Shown: positions 41,682 to 50,458 of the stretch, in pieces
Layout: the number at the start of each line of letters is the position of its first letter
How positions within the stretch are numbered: the first letter of the stretch is position 1
Assembly: GCF_029504735.1 (NCBI RefSeq)
Contig: NZ_JAQFIP010000014.1
Location: forward strand, 1-64,000
Source of the DNA: Ereboglobus sp. PH5-10
GTDB lineage: Bacteria > Verrucomicrobiota > Verrucomicrobiia > Opitutales > Opitutaceae
Direction: 5' to 3'
DNA length: 64,000 bases
Program-made: the position numbers and the translations under genes
Notes under the pieces: model-generated
What the model saw: the letters and a program-made list of their open reading frames with translations, nothing else
Databases searched by the model: none
Told to the model about the DNA's origin: nothing

Positions 41682-42941
41682 TCACACTTTTCTCAACACG
41701 ATCGCCACGTTCGCGCCGCCGAAGCCGCTGCTGTTGTTGAGCACGTGCGTGGCTTGCTTGGTTTCCGATTTCTGGATGATGTTCAGATCGGCGCAACCGG
41801 GGTCGATTTCGGTGATGTGCGCGGAGCCGGGAATAAAACCCTCGCGAAGGGCGAGCGCGCAGAAACCGGTTTCCATCGCGCCGGCAAGCGAAAGGCCGTG
41901 GCCGGTGAGCGCCTTGGTGCTGCTCACAAGCGGACGCGCCCCCGCTTCGCCGAATACCGAGCGAATCGCCTTCGCCTCGGAAAGGTCGCCGATGGTCGTC
42001 GAGGTGGCGTGCGCGTTGATGTAATCGATATCGGCGGGATTGAGCGCCGTGAAGCGAAGCGCATGCCGGATGGCGGCAGCGAGCCCGGAGCCGTCGGGAT
42101 GCGAAATGGCGACATTGTGGCCGTCGGACGCCTGCCCCCAGCCGGAAACTTCGCAATAGGGCGTGGCGCCGCGGCGAAACACTTCCTCCTGGCTTTCGAG
42201 CACAAGCGCCGTCGCCCCGCCCGTGCCCACAAATCCATCGCGCGCGGCATCAAACGGACGCGAGGCCTTGGCAGGATCGGTTTGCTGCGAAAGCGTGCGC
42301 ATGCCGGCGAACGGCAGGATCGCGTCCATGTTGCCGTCCTCCGCGCCAACGACAAACATGCGTTTCTGGCGGCCGCGCGAGATTTCATCAAAGGCAAACC
42401 CGAGCGCGTGCGACGACGACGCGCACGCCGACGAAAACCCGGTTGACGCGCCCTTGATCTTGTAGTGCGCGACGAGGTTGAAATTAAGCGTGCCGGCTAT
42501 GGACGCCACAATCCCGAGCGGAGGGCAGCGCATGACGCCCTGCGTGTGCATGCGGTGCAACAAATGGCCGAGCATTCCGGGGGTGCCGCCCGACGCCGCA
42601 TAGAGGCCGGTGTCCTCATTGGAAGTGTCGGCCTCGGAAAGCCGCGCATCCTCGACCGCCTGCTGCATGGCGCACCAACCGTAAAAAGCGTTTGGCCCCA
42701 TGCTGCGAAGCGTGTCACGACGCGGATGATAACGGTCGGGATACGTCCAGTCCTCGGGATCAAAGGAATCGGTGCTGAAATCCTTGATGGGCGCGGCCAC
42801 CTTAACGGGGCAATCCGGCCGCTGGAACGGCGGATAAAGCGCCATCCCATGTTTCAACTCGCGCAAGCTTTGGCTGACGCTTGCCGCGTCATTGCCAATG
42901 CTGGTGATAAAGCCGAGGCCGGTGATAAAAACTTTGGACAT
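41682..42941 (-). CDS. Beta-ketoacyl-ACP synthase (FabF-like)
   Basis: A 419-residue condensing enzyme. The Cys-His-His triad is intact: C173 in GFSSACASSSHALG, H311 in NAHATSTTIGD, H348 in KALTGHGLSLAGAME. The C-terminal NNSSGFGGANVAIVL sentence is typical of KAS II. It would extend an acyl chain with malonyl-ACP. Start at 42941 (MSKVFITGLG); the frame opens 8 codons earlier. Because a fused ACP-dehydratase, an SDR and a glycosyltransferase are adjacent, it probably belongs to a dedicated lipid-chain pathway rather than housekeeping FabF; this is inference. Confidence 0.92.
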   Translation of the reverse strand: MSKVFITGLGFITSIGNDAASVSQSLRELKHGMALYPPFQRPDCPVKVAAPIKDFSTDSFDPEDWTYPDRYHPRRDTLRSMGPNAFYGWCAMQQAVEDARLSEADTSNEDTGLYAASGGTPGMLGHLLHRMHTQGVMRCPPLGIVASIAGTLNFNLVAHYKIKGASTGFSSACASSSHALGFAFDEISRGRQKRMFVVGAEDGNMDAILPFAGMRTLSQQTDPAKASRPFDAARDGFVGTGGATALVLESQEEVFRRGATPYCEVSGWGQASDGHNVAISHPDGSGLAAAIRHALRFTALNPADIDYINAHATSTTIGDLSEAKAIRSVFGEAGARPLVSSTKALTGHGLSLAGAMETGFCALALREGFIPGSAHITEIDPGCADLNIIQKSETKQATHVLNNSSGFGGANVAIVLRKV

Positions 42942-43057
42942 GAGTGGAAACGGACAAAGACACACGGCATTTCATGTGGTGGCAAAAAAATAGTGGCGGC
43001 GGTCATTCCGGCCGCCTGAGTTTTTACGTTTTTTTAAACAACGCAAAAGATCCGCTT

Positions 43058-43984
43058 CTATTTTGTCTCCCCAACTTCCGGTGTTTCCGTCACTTCCGGC
43101 GCCGGCTCGGCATAACCAAATGTAAGCGTGATTTCCTCGGCGATCACGGCTTTTTCCTGACCGACGCGGATGGAGCCCTCAAATGTGGCGAGGGGCATGT
43201 GCACGCGTTTTGGCTTTACCGAAAGCGTGAGCAGGTCGCCGGGTTTGCAAACGCGGTGGCAGCGCACGCCGTCGCACGAGGTGAAGTAGATTGTCTTTGG
43301 GTCGATGGGCTTGTCCTCATTGCCCGGCTCGGCAGGAAGCACGCCCTCGATAATCGCGAACACGGCGAGCTGGCCGAGCGCCTCGAGCATCAACGACGCG
43401 GGCATGACGGGATTGTCCTTGAAATGGCCCTGAAGGAAAAACTCCTCGCCGGTGATCTGGTATTTGCCCTGCGCGCCCGAGTTGCCGACCGAAGCCTCGT
43501 TGAGAAAAAGGAAGGGCGGCTGCATCGGCATGACGGCGGCGATTTGCTCGATGGGAAAAAAACGCGTGGGTTTTGGCAGGGGCAGCCCGCGGAGCTTGCA
43601 ATCAATGAAAATCTTCACGTCGCCAACCGTGCGCAAGTTGCGCAACTCGTCGTTTTGAATCTGCACCTGAAGCACTTCCTCGGTCAGGATCACGATCTCC
43701 ATCATCGTAAGCGAATCAATGCCGAGATCATCGACAAGGCGCACGTCGTCGGTGTTTTCGCGAAGCTTCGGACGCAGGTCGGGCTCGGCGTAACGCTCGA
43801 TGATGCCGATTACGATCGCCGGCACGAGCGAGGGCTCGCGCGAGGACTGAAACTTAATCGCCGCCTCAACCGTCGCGGGCGAGCAGCGTTTGAGCGAATT
43901 GCGCAACGCCTGTTCGGGCGTCTCCGTGGTTTGTGCGTCACCGGCGGATGCCGGCGCGTTGTTGTCGTTCACTTCGTGAGACAT
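43058..43984 (-). CDS. Fused acyl carrier protein and FabA/FabZ-like dehydratase
   Basis: A 308-residue two-domain protein. Residues ~30-135 include an acyl-carrier domain with the phosphopantetheine Ser in DDLGIDSLTMMEIV (S91). Residues ~140-290 form a hot-dog dehydratase domain: GHFKDNPVMPASLMLEALGQLAVF, with H187 and E201 where FabZ/FabA carry their catalytic His and acidic residue. It would carry the growing chain and dehydrate the 3-hydroxyacyl intermediate made by the adjacent ketosynthase and reductase. Such a fusion is uncommon; ACP and FabZ are normally separate. The ATG at 43984 is chosen, as earlier codons belong to the trxB 3' region in another frame. 40 bp downstream of trxB. Confidence 0.85.
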   Translation of the reverse strand: MSHEVNDNNAPASAGDAQTTETPEQALRNSLKRCSPATVEAAIKFQSSREPSLVPAIVIGIIERYAEPDLRPKLRENTDDVRLVDDLGIDSLTMMEIVILTEEVLQVQIQNDELRNLRTVGDVKIFIDCKLRGLPLPKPTRFFPIEQIAAVMPMQPPFLFLNEASVGNSGAQGKYQITGEEFFLQGHFKDNPVMPASLMLEALGQLAVFAIIEGVLPAEPGNEDKPIDPKTIYFTSCDGVRCHRVCKPGDLLTLSVKPKRVHMPLATFEGSIRVGQEKAVIAEEITLTFGYAEPAPEVTETPEVGETK

Positions 43985-44024
43985 ATTTTGTAGAAAAAGT
44001 TTTATCGCGGCCGGATTTACCGGC

Positions 44025-44969
44025 TCAGTTTTCGTTTTCGGCGAGCCAGCGCTCGACCTCGATCGCAGCCTGGCAACCCATGCCCGCGGCCGTGATGGCC
44101 TGCCGGTAAACATGATCGGCGCAATCCCCCGCCACATAAACGCCGGGGATGTGAGTGCGCACTTGCGAGCCGGCGGCGGGTTTCAGGTAACCTTGCCCGT
44201 CGGTCACGAGCGCGTCGGCAAACGGCGCGGTGTTCGGCTCGTGGCCGATCGCGACAAACAGCCCCTTGATTGGAAGCACGCTCTCGACGTCGTTGTTCAC
44301 ATTGCGAACGCGCAGGCCGCTGACCGCGCCCTCAGCCACGCCCTCGACGGCCACCGGCACGCTGTTCCAAACCATCTCGATCTTCGGATGCGCCACGGTG
44401 CGCTCGGCCATGATCTTCGACGCGCGCAACGCGTCGCGCCGGTGCACGAGGTAAACCTTGCTCGCGAAGCGTGTCAGAAAAAGCGCCTCCTCGCACGCGC
44501 TGTCGCCGCCGCCGATCACCGCAATGTCCATGCCGCGGTAAAACGCGCCGTCGCACGTGGCGCAGGTCGACACGCCCTTGCCGCCATAAAGCTCCTTTTC
44601 CCCGGGAACACCCGTCATGCGCGGCGCGGCGCCGGTCGCAATGATGACCGCCTTCGCCAAAATCTCGCGCTCCTCGGTGCGCAATTTCAGCGGGGTTGAG
44701 GCAAAATCAACCGACACCACGCGGCCCGTCTCGAAACGCGCCGAAAACTTCGCCGCCTGCTGGCGCAGGTTGTCCATGAGCTGAAAGCCGTCCACGCCCT
44801 GCGGGAAGCCGGGAAAGTTCTCCACCTCTGATGTCGTTGTGAGCTGTCCGCCCGGCTGCCCTCCCTCGAGGACGAGCGGGGAGAGATTGGCGCGCCCCGT
44901 GTAAATGGCGGCGGTAAGGCCCGCGCACCCGGTGCCGATGATGACGACGTTTTCAACGGAATGTGACAT
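44025..44969 (-). CDS. trxB: Thioredoxin reductase
   Basis: A 314-residue FAD/NADPH flavoprotein that reduces thioredoxin. It has the FAD motif [19 protein letters not shown] (11-29), the PGGQL sentence, the redox pair C136-A-T-C139 in [13 protein letters not shown], and the NADPH motif [16 protein letters not shown]. The C-terminal FAD motif [34 protein letters not shown] is complete. Length is typical. I chose the ATG at 44969; the frame opens further upstream without homology. It heads the minus-strand run that continues with the ACP-dehydratase gene 40 bp later, so co-transcription is possible. Confidence 0.97.
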   Translation of the reverse strand: MSHSVENVVIIGTGCAGLTAAIYTGRANLSPLVLEGGQPGGQLTTTSEVENFPGFPQGVDGFQLMDNLRQQAAKFSARFETGRVVSVDFASTPLKLRTEEREILAKAVIIATGAAPRMTGVPGEKELYGGKGVSTCATCDGAFYRGMDIAVIGGGDSACEEALFLTRFASKVYLVHRRDALRASKIMAERTVAHPKIEMVWNSVPVAVEGVAEGAVSGLRVRNVNNDVESVLPIKGLFVAIGHEPNTAPFADALVTDGQGYLKPAAGSQVRTHIPGVYVAGDCADHVYRQAITAAGMGCQAAIEVERWLAENEN

Positions 44970-45217
44970 GCCCTTGATATGAGGCGAAAACCTTCGCGAA
45001 AGGAAAGGGCAAATATTCCCCCCCCGCATTTTGGCCGTTTTTACAATCGAGTTTTCACAAGGCAGAAAAATTATGAGAATTATTTTGTAACATTTACTGG
45101 ACACCTCGTGTCAAAAAGCCCACCTATTCAGCCTTGGCACGGCATATTGTGCATGCTGCGCCCGCGTAGTATTACATCAATCCACGCCAAGCAAAGATTA
45201 ACTACATAACATTCCAC

Positions 45218-46267
45218 ATGAAGAAAACCGCTTCCTTGAAGATCGCCGGCGCTGTCCTCGCCTCCGTTCTCTCAACCCTGGCAATTCGCGCTGATCTCGC
45301 CATCAACGAAAACGTAAGCCTCTTCGGCTACGCCGCCGGCTCGATCACTTACAACAAAGTGCAGCAGAAAAGCACCGACACCACGATGGATATCGATGCC
45401 GCCAAGCTCGGAGTGACGCTCGATTTCTCGCCAATCACTGCGACCATCAGTGGTTACACCGATGCCGGCGCCAGCAAAATCTATCTGCTCGACGCCTACG
45501 TCAGCTACGACTTCGGCAGCAAGCTCAAGCTCTCCGCCGGACGCTTCGTCACCTGGCTCGGCTACGAATCGTTCGATCTCGTTGACAACACCTTCAGCTC
45601 CTTCGGCAACGCGACCATCTCCGATTCGCTCTTCAACAACATCATCCCCAGCTACCAGCATGGCGTGCGGATTGAATACGTGAACGAAAAGGCCAAGCTC
45701 GGCCTCTCCGCCGTCGATTCCGTTTACAATGTGAACGACGAATTCTACCGCGGTGACGGTGATGTGCGCGACGGCTTCGGCGTCGAAGGTAATTTCACCT
45801 ACACCGAAGAGCAATGGACGCTCGGCATGACCCTCGCCTACCAATACACCAAGGCTGGTTATCAGGATTTCGGCGGCATTGATCCCTATATCGACGAACC
45901 CGAGACCTTCACCGCCGACATCTGGCTCGAGCGCAAAATCGGTGAAGACATCACCATTGCCGGTGAAATCGTCCTCATGCGTGAAAAGATCAAGGGTGTC
46001 GACGCCAAGAACACCTTCTACGCAATGCTGATGGCCAAGCAGCAAATCGACGAAAAGATCGCGATTGCCGGCCGCTTCAGCTTCGGCGACAGGAAAGATT
46101 ACGGCAACTTCTGGAAAGTCACCGTTTCGCCCGTCACATACGAAGTCACCAAGAACCTCGAAATCCGCACCGAGATGGGATACACCCGTTTCGACAAGGA
46201 GCTTCGCGACAATGGCATGGCCAAGTATGAATTCATGGCCGGAGTCCAGGCCGTTCTGAAATTCTAA
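45218..46267 (+). CDS. Outer-membrane porin-like barrel (OmpL/BBP2 type)
   Basis: A 349-residue exported barrel. A signal peptide (MKKTASLKIAGAVLASVLSTLAIRA) is followed by many amphipathic strands: VSLFGYAAGSITYNKV, LYLLDAYVSYDFGSKLKLSAGRF, HGVRIEYVNEKAKLGLSAVDS, TFTADIWLERKIGEDITIAGEIVLM. The terminal strand YEFMAGVQAVLKF ends in the usual C-terminal Phe. The pattern 'LSAGRFVTWLGYE' followed by a loop naming a short opened segment is seen in putative beta-barrel porin-2 proteins. Substrate unknown. It is transcribed alone, divergently from trxB, and ends at a strong terminator. Confidence 0.8.
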   Translation: MKKTASLKIAGAVLASVLSTLAIRADLAINENVSLFGYAAGSITYNKVQQKSTDTTMDIDAAKLGVTLDFSPITATISGYTDAGASKIYLLDAYVSYDFGSKLKLSAGRFVTWLGYESFDLVDNTFSSFGNATISDSLFNNIIPSYQHGVRIEYVNEKAKLGLSAVDSVYNVNDEFYRGDGDVRDGFGVEGNFTYTEEQWTLGMTLAYQYTKAGYQDFGGIDPYIDEPETFTADIWLERKIGEDITIAGEIVLMREKIKGVDAKNTFYAMLMAKQQIDEKIAIAGRFSFGDRKDYGNFWKVTVSPVTYEVTKNLEIRTEMGYTRFDKELRDNGMAKYEFMAGVQAVLKF

Positions 46268-46293
46268 AAAAGAAGCTTTTTAAGTTTTCCATC

Positions 46294-46334
46294 ACGGCCC
46301 GCCCCATCGCTTGAAGGGGCGGGCCGTTGTTTTT
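46294..46334 (+). terminator. Rho-independent terminator
   Basis: A perfect 12-bp GC-rich stem (46294-46305 with 46316-46327) is followed by tgttttt. It ends the porin transcript. Confidence 0.9.
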
Positions 46335-46390
46335 AATGGCGTTTCGAGGCGCCATTCCGTTTTTTAGACAACTTCGCCAATCGCAAATCC

Positions 46391-47389
46391 GTGAGCACCG
46401 CCGACACCACTGTTTACACACTCGCCGACCTCGAAACCTGGAGCCGCCCCGGCACGCACCTCGCCGTGCTCGGCCGCCCCATCGCGCACTCGCTCAGCCC
46501 CCTCATGCACAACGCCGCGCTCGCCCAAATGGCCGCGCGCTCGCCCCGCTACCGCGACTGGCGCTACCACCGCTTCGACATCGCCCCCGAGGACCTCCCG
46601 CGCGCGCTGGCAATTTTTCACGAGAAAAAATTTCACGGCCTCAACCTCACCGCCCCGCACAAAGTGATCGCGCTCGACTGCGTCGCCGAAATCGACCCCG
46701 CCGCCGCCCCCGCCGGGGCCGTCAACACATTGACATGGACCGCCAACGGCTGGCACGGCGCCAACACCGACGGCCACGGCCTCGCCACCGCCATCCGCGA
46801 AACGCTCGGCCTCGAACTCCGCGACTCGCACATCCTCCTCCTCGGCGCCGGCGGAGCCGCCCGCGGGGCCGCCGTCGAGTGCCTCCAGCGCCGCTGCGCC
46901 AGCCTGGCCATCGCCAACCGCACCCGCGCCAACCTCGCCGCCCTCCTCGACGCCATGCGCCCCCTTGCCGGCGATATCCCGCTATCAGCCTTTCAGCCCT
47001 TCAGTCCTTCAGCCTTTCTCGTAATCAACGCCACCAGCTCCGGCCTGCGCCCCGCCGACGCGCCGCCCATCGACCTCGCCGCCTTCCCCGCAAACGCGCG
47101 CCCGCTCGCCGTTTTCGACATGATCTACAACCCGCCGCAAACGCCGCTCCTCGCACAAGCCGCCGCGCTCGGCATCCCCCGCGCCAACGGCCTCTCGATG
47201 TTGATCCACCAAGGCGCGCGCTCCCTCGAAATCTGGACCGGCGAAAAAATCCCCGTCGAAGCCATGCGCAACGCGCTGCAAGAAGCCAGAAAACCAGAAA
47301 GCCAGGAAACCAGAAAGCCAGAAGGCCAGAATCCCAAACCCAAAACCCTCCTCCCACCGGCGCGGCAGCGCCCCAACTGTAAACCGTAA
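46391..47389 (+). CDS. aroE: Shikimate dehydrogenase
   Basis: A 332-residue enzyme reducing 3-dehydroshikimate to shikimate in aromatic amino-acid synthesis. The shikimate-binding AHSLSPLMHN (32-41), catalytic Lys in GLNLTAPHK (K91), NTDGHG (125-130) and the NADP glycine motif LLGAGGAARGA (150-160) are all present, as is FDMIYNPPQTPLL. The start is GTG at 46391. Two oddities: residues ~198-211 (LSAFQPFSPSAF) are encoded by a ttcagc/cttcagtc word repeat that interrupts the NADP domain, and residues ~297-332 (EARKPESQETRKPEG...) are a repeat-encoded tail beyond the normal ~280-residue length. Confidence 0.95.
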   Translation: MSTADTTVYTLADLETWSRPGTHLAVLGRPIAHSLSPLMHNAALAQMAARSPRYRDWRYHRFDIAPEDLPRALAIFHEKKFHGLNLTAPHKVIALDCVAEIDPAAAPAGAVNTLTWTANGWHGANTDGHGLATAIRETLGLELRDSHILLLGAGGAARGAAVECLQRRCASLAIANRTRANLAALLDAMRPLAGDIPLSAFQPFSPSAFLVINATSSGLRPADAPPIDLAAFPANARPLAVFDMIYNPPQTPLLAQAAALGIPRANGLSMLIHQGARSLEIWTGEKIPVEAMRNALQEARKPESQETRKPEGQNPKPKTLLPPARQRPNCKP

Positions 47390-47408
47390 ACTGCAAACTG
47401 TAAACTTC
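47281..47408. repeat. Low-complexity word repeats at the aroE 3' end
   Basis: A tandem of ccagaaa/ggccag words (47284-47333), the same word as inside tex, is followed by a tandem of aaactg/gtaaac words (47376-47407). Together they encode the extra C-terminal tail of AroE and fill the gap to the next start codon. Confidence 0.75.
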
Positions 47409-47417
47409 TCCCCCCTC

Positions 47418-48371
47418 GTGTCCTTTTCCTACACCGCCGTCCTGCTCTCGATTGTTCCCGTCTTCGGACTGGTCGCCATCGGCGTGGGATTGCGCGCGTT
47501 CAAATGGGTGACGCCCGAGGCCGACGGCAGCATCATGCGCATGGTCGTCAACTGCCTCTATCCCTGCCTTATTTTCGAAAACGTCCTAAATAACGACGCG
47601 CTCCGCAACCCGGCCAACCTCGCCGCCGCGCCCGTTTCCGGATTCCTGCTCATGGGCGGGAGCATCGTCGCGGCGCTCTACCTTGGGCGGCTTCTCGGGC
47701 TCACGCAAGGCCACGGCCTGCGCACCTTCGCCTTTTCGTCGGGCATAAACAACTACGGTTATTTCGCGCTCGCCGTCTGCGCCGCGCTCTTCGGGGAAAA
47801 CTCGCCCACCATCGGCCTCACGCTCATGCACACCGTCGGCGGGGAGGCCGCGATGTGGACGGTCGGCATCTTTGTGCTCGCCGGCCTCTCCCTGCGCGAA
47901 GGCTGGAAGAAATTGCTCAACGGCCCCGTGATCGCGCTCGTGCTCGGACTCTTCTTCAACCTCACCGACCTGCGCGGGCACCTCCCCGGATTCCTCATGG
48001 AAACGATCCACCGCTGCGGGCTCTGCGGGCTGACCATCGGCATCATTCTGATCGGTTGCACAATCCACGAATACCTCGCGCGCCCCTCGGCGCTTTATCA
48101 CTCGCGCGTGACCCCCATCGCCTGCATCCTGCGCCTCGGCGTGTTTCCGCTGGTTTTTCTGGTGGTTGCCAAATACCTGCCCTTCACGGACGACATGAAA
48201 TGCGTGCTGATCGTGCAAGCCGCGATGCCCGCCGGCATGTTCCCGATAGCGATTGCGAAACACTACAACGGCCAGCCCCTGACCGCCGCGCAAGTGGTGA
48301 TCGGCACGACAATCCTCGGCATCATCACGATCCCCCTTTGGATAAAATTCGGCATGGCCTGGGTGTTTTGA
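47418..48371 (+). CDS. AEC (auxin efflux carrier) family transporter
   Basis: A 317-residue inner-membrane protein with about ten hydrophobic helices in two halves, for example AVLLSIVPVFGLVAIGVGL, FLLMGGSIVAALYLGRLLG and the final IGTTILGIITIPLWIKFGMAW. The family sentence FSSGINNYGYFALAVCAALFG (N-N-x-G-[YF] in the central helix) and the later QAAMPAGMFPIAIAKHY are typical of bacterial AEC/Mae-type permeases, which move small carboxylates or amino acids. Substrate unknown. The start is GTG at 47418, 28 bp after aroE and directly following a word repeat; no better start is seen. Confidence 0.85.
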   Translation: MSFSYTAVLLSIVPVFGLVAIGVGLRAFKWVTPEADGSIMRMVVNCLYPCLIFENVLNNDALRNPANLAAAPVSGFLLMGGSIVAALYLGRLLGLTQGHGLRTFAFSSGINNYGYFALAVCAALFGENSPTIGLTLMHTVGGEAAMWTVGIFVLAGLSLREGWKKLLNGPVIALVLGLFFNLTDLRGHLPGFLMETIHRCGLCGLTIGIILIGCTIHEYLARPSALYHSRVTPIACILRLGVFPLVFLVVAKYLPFTDDMKCVLIVQAAMPAGMFPIAIAKHYNGQPLTAAQVVIGTTILGIITIPLWIKFGMAWVF

Positions 48372-48414
48372 AACAGTCGAACGGTTTGATTCTTGACCAA
48401 AACTGAGCTTGCCA

Positions 48415-48457
48415 ATTGTGGTGAAATTTAAAGTATCATTTTAAATTTCACCACAAT
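48415..48457. promoter_or_regulatory. Perfect 18-bp palindrome overlapping the DUF4143 gene start
   Basis: Arms 48415-48432 and 48440-48457 are exact reverse complements with a 7-nt centre (gtatcat). The right arm covers the first two bases of the ATG at 48456. It could be an operator for autoregulation, or an RNA hairpin that hides the start codon. Confidence 0.7.
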
Positions 48458-49616
48458 GAAATACATCAACAGACAACTCGAGCCAGTGCTGCTCAAGGCG
48501 GCGCGTCAGTTTCCCGCCGTGGTGCTGACCGGTCCGCGGCGCGCCGGCAAAACCGAAATCCTCAAACACTGTTTCCCCGACGCCGCCTACCATCTGCTGG
48601 AGGATCCCGACCTGCTTTCCCGGGTGAGAAGCGACCCGCGCTCCTTTCTGGACGAACAAACATTGCCGGTCATTCTCGACGAAATCCAAAACGCGCCCGA
48701 GCTGCTCTCCTACATACGCACCCACATTGATGCCGCCCCGCGCAAGACCGGACGCTGGCTGCTCGCCGGCTCGCAAGAATCCGCGCTCATGACCGGCGTC
48801 AACGAGTCGATGGCCGGACGTGCCGCCATCCTCCACCTGCTGCCCCTGTCGCAAACCGAGTCGCCCAAGGTTGACCTGTTCACAGGCGGCTTTCCCGAGG
48901 TGATCGCCCGCCCGTCGGCCCGCGAACTCTGGTTTTCCTCCTACCTGCAAACCTACCTCGAACGCGACGTGCGCTCCATCACGCAAATCCGCGACCTCGG
49001 CACATTCCGCCGCTTCATGGGCCTGCTCGCCAGCCGCCATGGACAGGTTTTGAACAAAAGCGACCTCGCCGCCCCGCTCGGCATATCCGTCCCCACAATC
49101 GGACAATGGCTGGGCATTTTGGAAACAACCGGCCTGATTGCGCTCATACCGCCCTATTTCGAGAATTTCGGCAAACGGCTTATCAAGTCGCCGAAACTCT
49201 ACTGGCTCGGCCCTGGGCTCGCCTGCCATCTGCTCGCCATCCAAACCCGCGTTGAACTCGAACGATCCCCGTTCCTCGGAACCCTATGGGAAGGTTATGT
49301 GGCCTCCGAAATCCTCAAAAACCAAATCAACCGTGGCGCGCGCAAGGAACTTTATTATTTCCGTGACGAACGCGGCTTGGAAGTGGACTTCTTGGTTCCC
49401 GCCGGCAAAGGCCGCGTCCACCTCGTCGAAGCCAAGGCCACGCGCACGCCCGCTCCCGCGATGGCCGTCCCCATGCGCTCACTGGCCGCCGCGATGAAAG
49501 ACAAGATTGCCGACGCCTACTTGGTGCACCGCCCCGCCAAAACCCCCGCGCCAACCAGCGCGCTCGCCCCGGGAGTCTCCGCGGTGAGTCTTCCGGAGCT
49601 GGTTGAGAAATTATGA
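48456..49616 (+). CDS. AAA-type ATPase with DUF4143 domain
   Basis: A 386-residue protein with N-terminal ATPase (Walker A GPRRAGKT at 26-33, Walker B VILDEIQ at 72-78, sensor region RWLLAGSQESALM). A winged-helix-like middle follows (VLNKSDLAAPLGISVPTIGQWLGILETTGLIALIPPYF), then a C-terminal DUF4143 part with a nuclease-like core (ELYYFRDERGLEVDFLVPAGKGRVHLVEAKAT, D...ExK spacing). This is a widespread family of often mobile, patchily distributed genes; physiological role unknown. The palindrome across its start and another long palindrome 18 bp after its stop set it apart as a self-contained unit. It is AT-flanked and unrelated to the neighbouring transporter. Confidence 0.88.
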   Translation: MKYINRQLEPVLLKAARQFPAVVLTGPRRAGKTEILKHCFPDAAYHLLEDPDLLSRVRSDPRSFLDEQTLPVILDEIQNAPELLSYIRTHIDAAPRKTGRWLLAGSQESALMTGVNESMAGRAAILHLLPLSQTESPKVDLFTGGFPEVIARPSARELWFSSYLQTYLERDVRSITQIRDLGTFRRFMGLLASRHGQVLNKSDLAAPLGISVPTIGQWLGILETTGLIALIPPYFENFGKRLIKSPKLYWLGPGLACHLLAIQTRVELERSPFLGTLWEGYVASEILKNQINRGARKELYYFRDERGLEVDFLVPAGKGRVHLVEAKATRTPAPAMAVPMRSLAAAMKDKIADAYLVHRPAKTPAPTSALAPGVSAVSLPELVEKL

Positions 49617-49633
49617 TAACCAATCGCCGCGCC

Positions 49634-49680
49634 CACTTTCTTGAAAATTGAACATGCAATATTCAATTTTCAAGGAAGTG
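49634..49680. repeat. Long palindrome after the DUF4143 gene
   Basis: A 19-bp inverted repeat (49634-49652 with 49662-49680, 18 of 19 paired, 9-nt loop) lies between the DUF4143 stop and the converging lipoprotein stop. There is no T tract, so a terminator role is possible but not obvious. Its sequence is unrelated to the palindrome at the gene start. Confidence 0.65.
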
Positions 49681-49696
49681 CCTGCAAAACTCTACT

Positions 49697-50416
49697 CTAA
49701 TTTCCCACCCTCTGTTTCTTTTCATATTCCTCATGCTGCCACTTGGAATACTCGCTGGCGCATTGATCACAGATAAACTTGCGATCCACGATATCATCCG
49801 TGCGCACACATCCACCCAAAGTATAATCAACCCCATTGGGAAAACGCTTTTCGTGCGCTTCCATATAATCTTGGGAAGGCGGCATCGGATATCCATATGA
49901 AATGGCAACCTGAGCAAACCTCATCCGCTGGTTGTGCAGTTTGCACACAGACGCATCATATATTATATTCTGACCCTCTTTAATTCTTATTATGAGATTA
50001 TGCCAGAAAACCTCTCTTTTAATCCCTCCGCAAACGGGGCGCGGTGAATGGAGGCTGTCTATTGTGGGCATGCTTTTTTGATATATTGTAACATCATAAA
50101 ATCGGTTTGGTATAAAATTGGGAACACCATGTTCCTCTATAAGAAATCCCCTTGCGCCGAAATCATTCAAATCGGCGGAGATCCCTTTTATCGTGGTGAT
50201 GCCGTATTCGCTGCGCTCCGTTTCTATTCGTGCTTTGGTATCAAGAATGCGCTCGACGGATAACACCTTTGTCACGCCCTTTGAAAACAACAGCGGTCCT
50301 TCGTCAGCCTTTCTGTCACTGCACGCCGTAATCCAACACAAACAGAACAGGGCTGAACGCACCAAGAATGTGCGCGCGCGAAAGGATTGGTTAAACGAAT
50401 TTATGGAGGGTTTCAT
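49697..50416 (-). CDS. Hypothetical lipoprotein
   Basis: A 239-residue predicted lipoprotein with signal TFLVRSALFCLCWITAC, where the last Cys is in a plausible lipobox (ITA-C, residue 32). The mature protein is not recognised. It contains several paired cysteines late in the chain (PVCGGIKREVF, DASVCKLHNQRM, GGCVRTDDIVDRKFICDQCASEY), the last cluster resembling a small metal-binding or disulfide knot, and the phrase SYGYPMPPSQDYMEAHEKRFPNG. Composition is less GC-rich than neighbours. Likely last gene of a minus-strand run with the YkgJ-like and hydrolase genes. Confidence 0.65.
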   Translation of the reverse strand: MKPSINSFNQSFRARTFLVRSALFCLCWITACSDRKADEGPLLFSKGVTKVLSVERILDTKARIETERSEYGITTIKGISADLNDFGARGFLIEEHGVPNFIPNRFYDVTIYQKSMPTIDSLHSPRPVCGGIKREVFWHNLIIRIKEGQNIIYDASVCKLHNQRMRFAQVAISYGYPMPPSQDYMEAHEKRFPNGVDYTLGGCVRTDDIVDRKFICDQCASEYSKWQHEEYEKKQRVGN

Positions 50417-50458
50417 TACGTGTGTCTTTCTTCAGGTAACGATTCAACGGCCATATTA

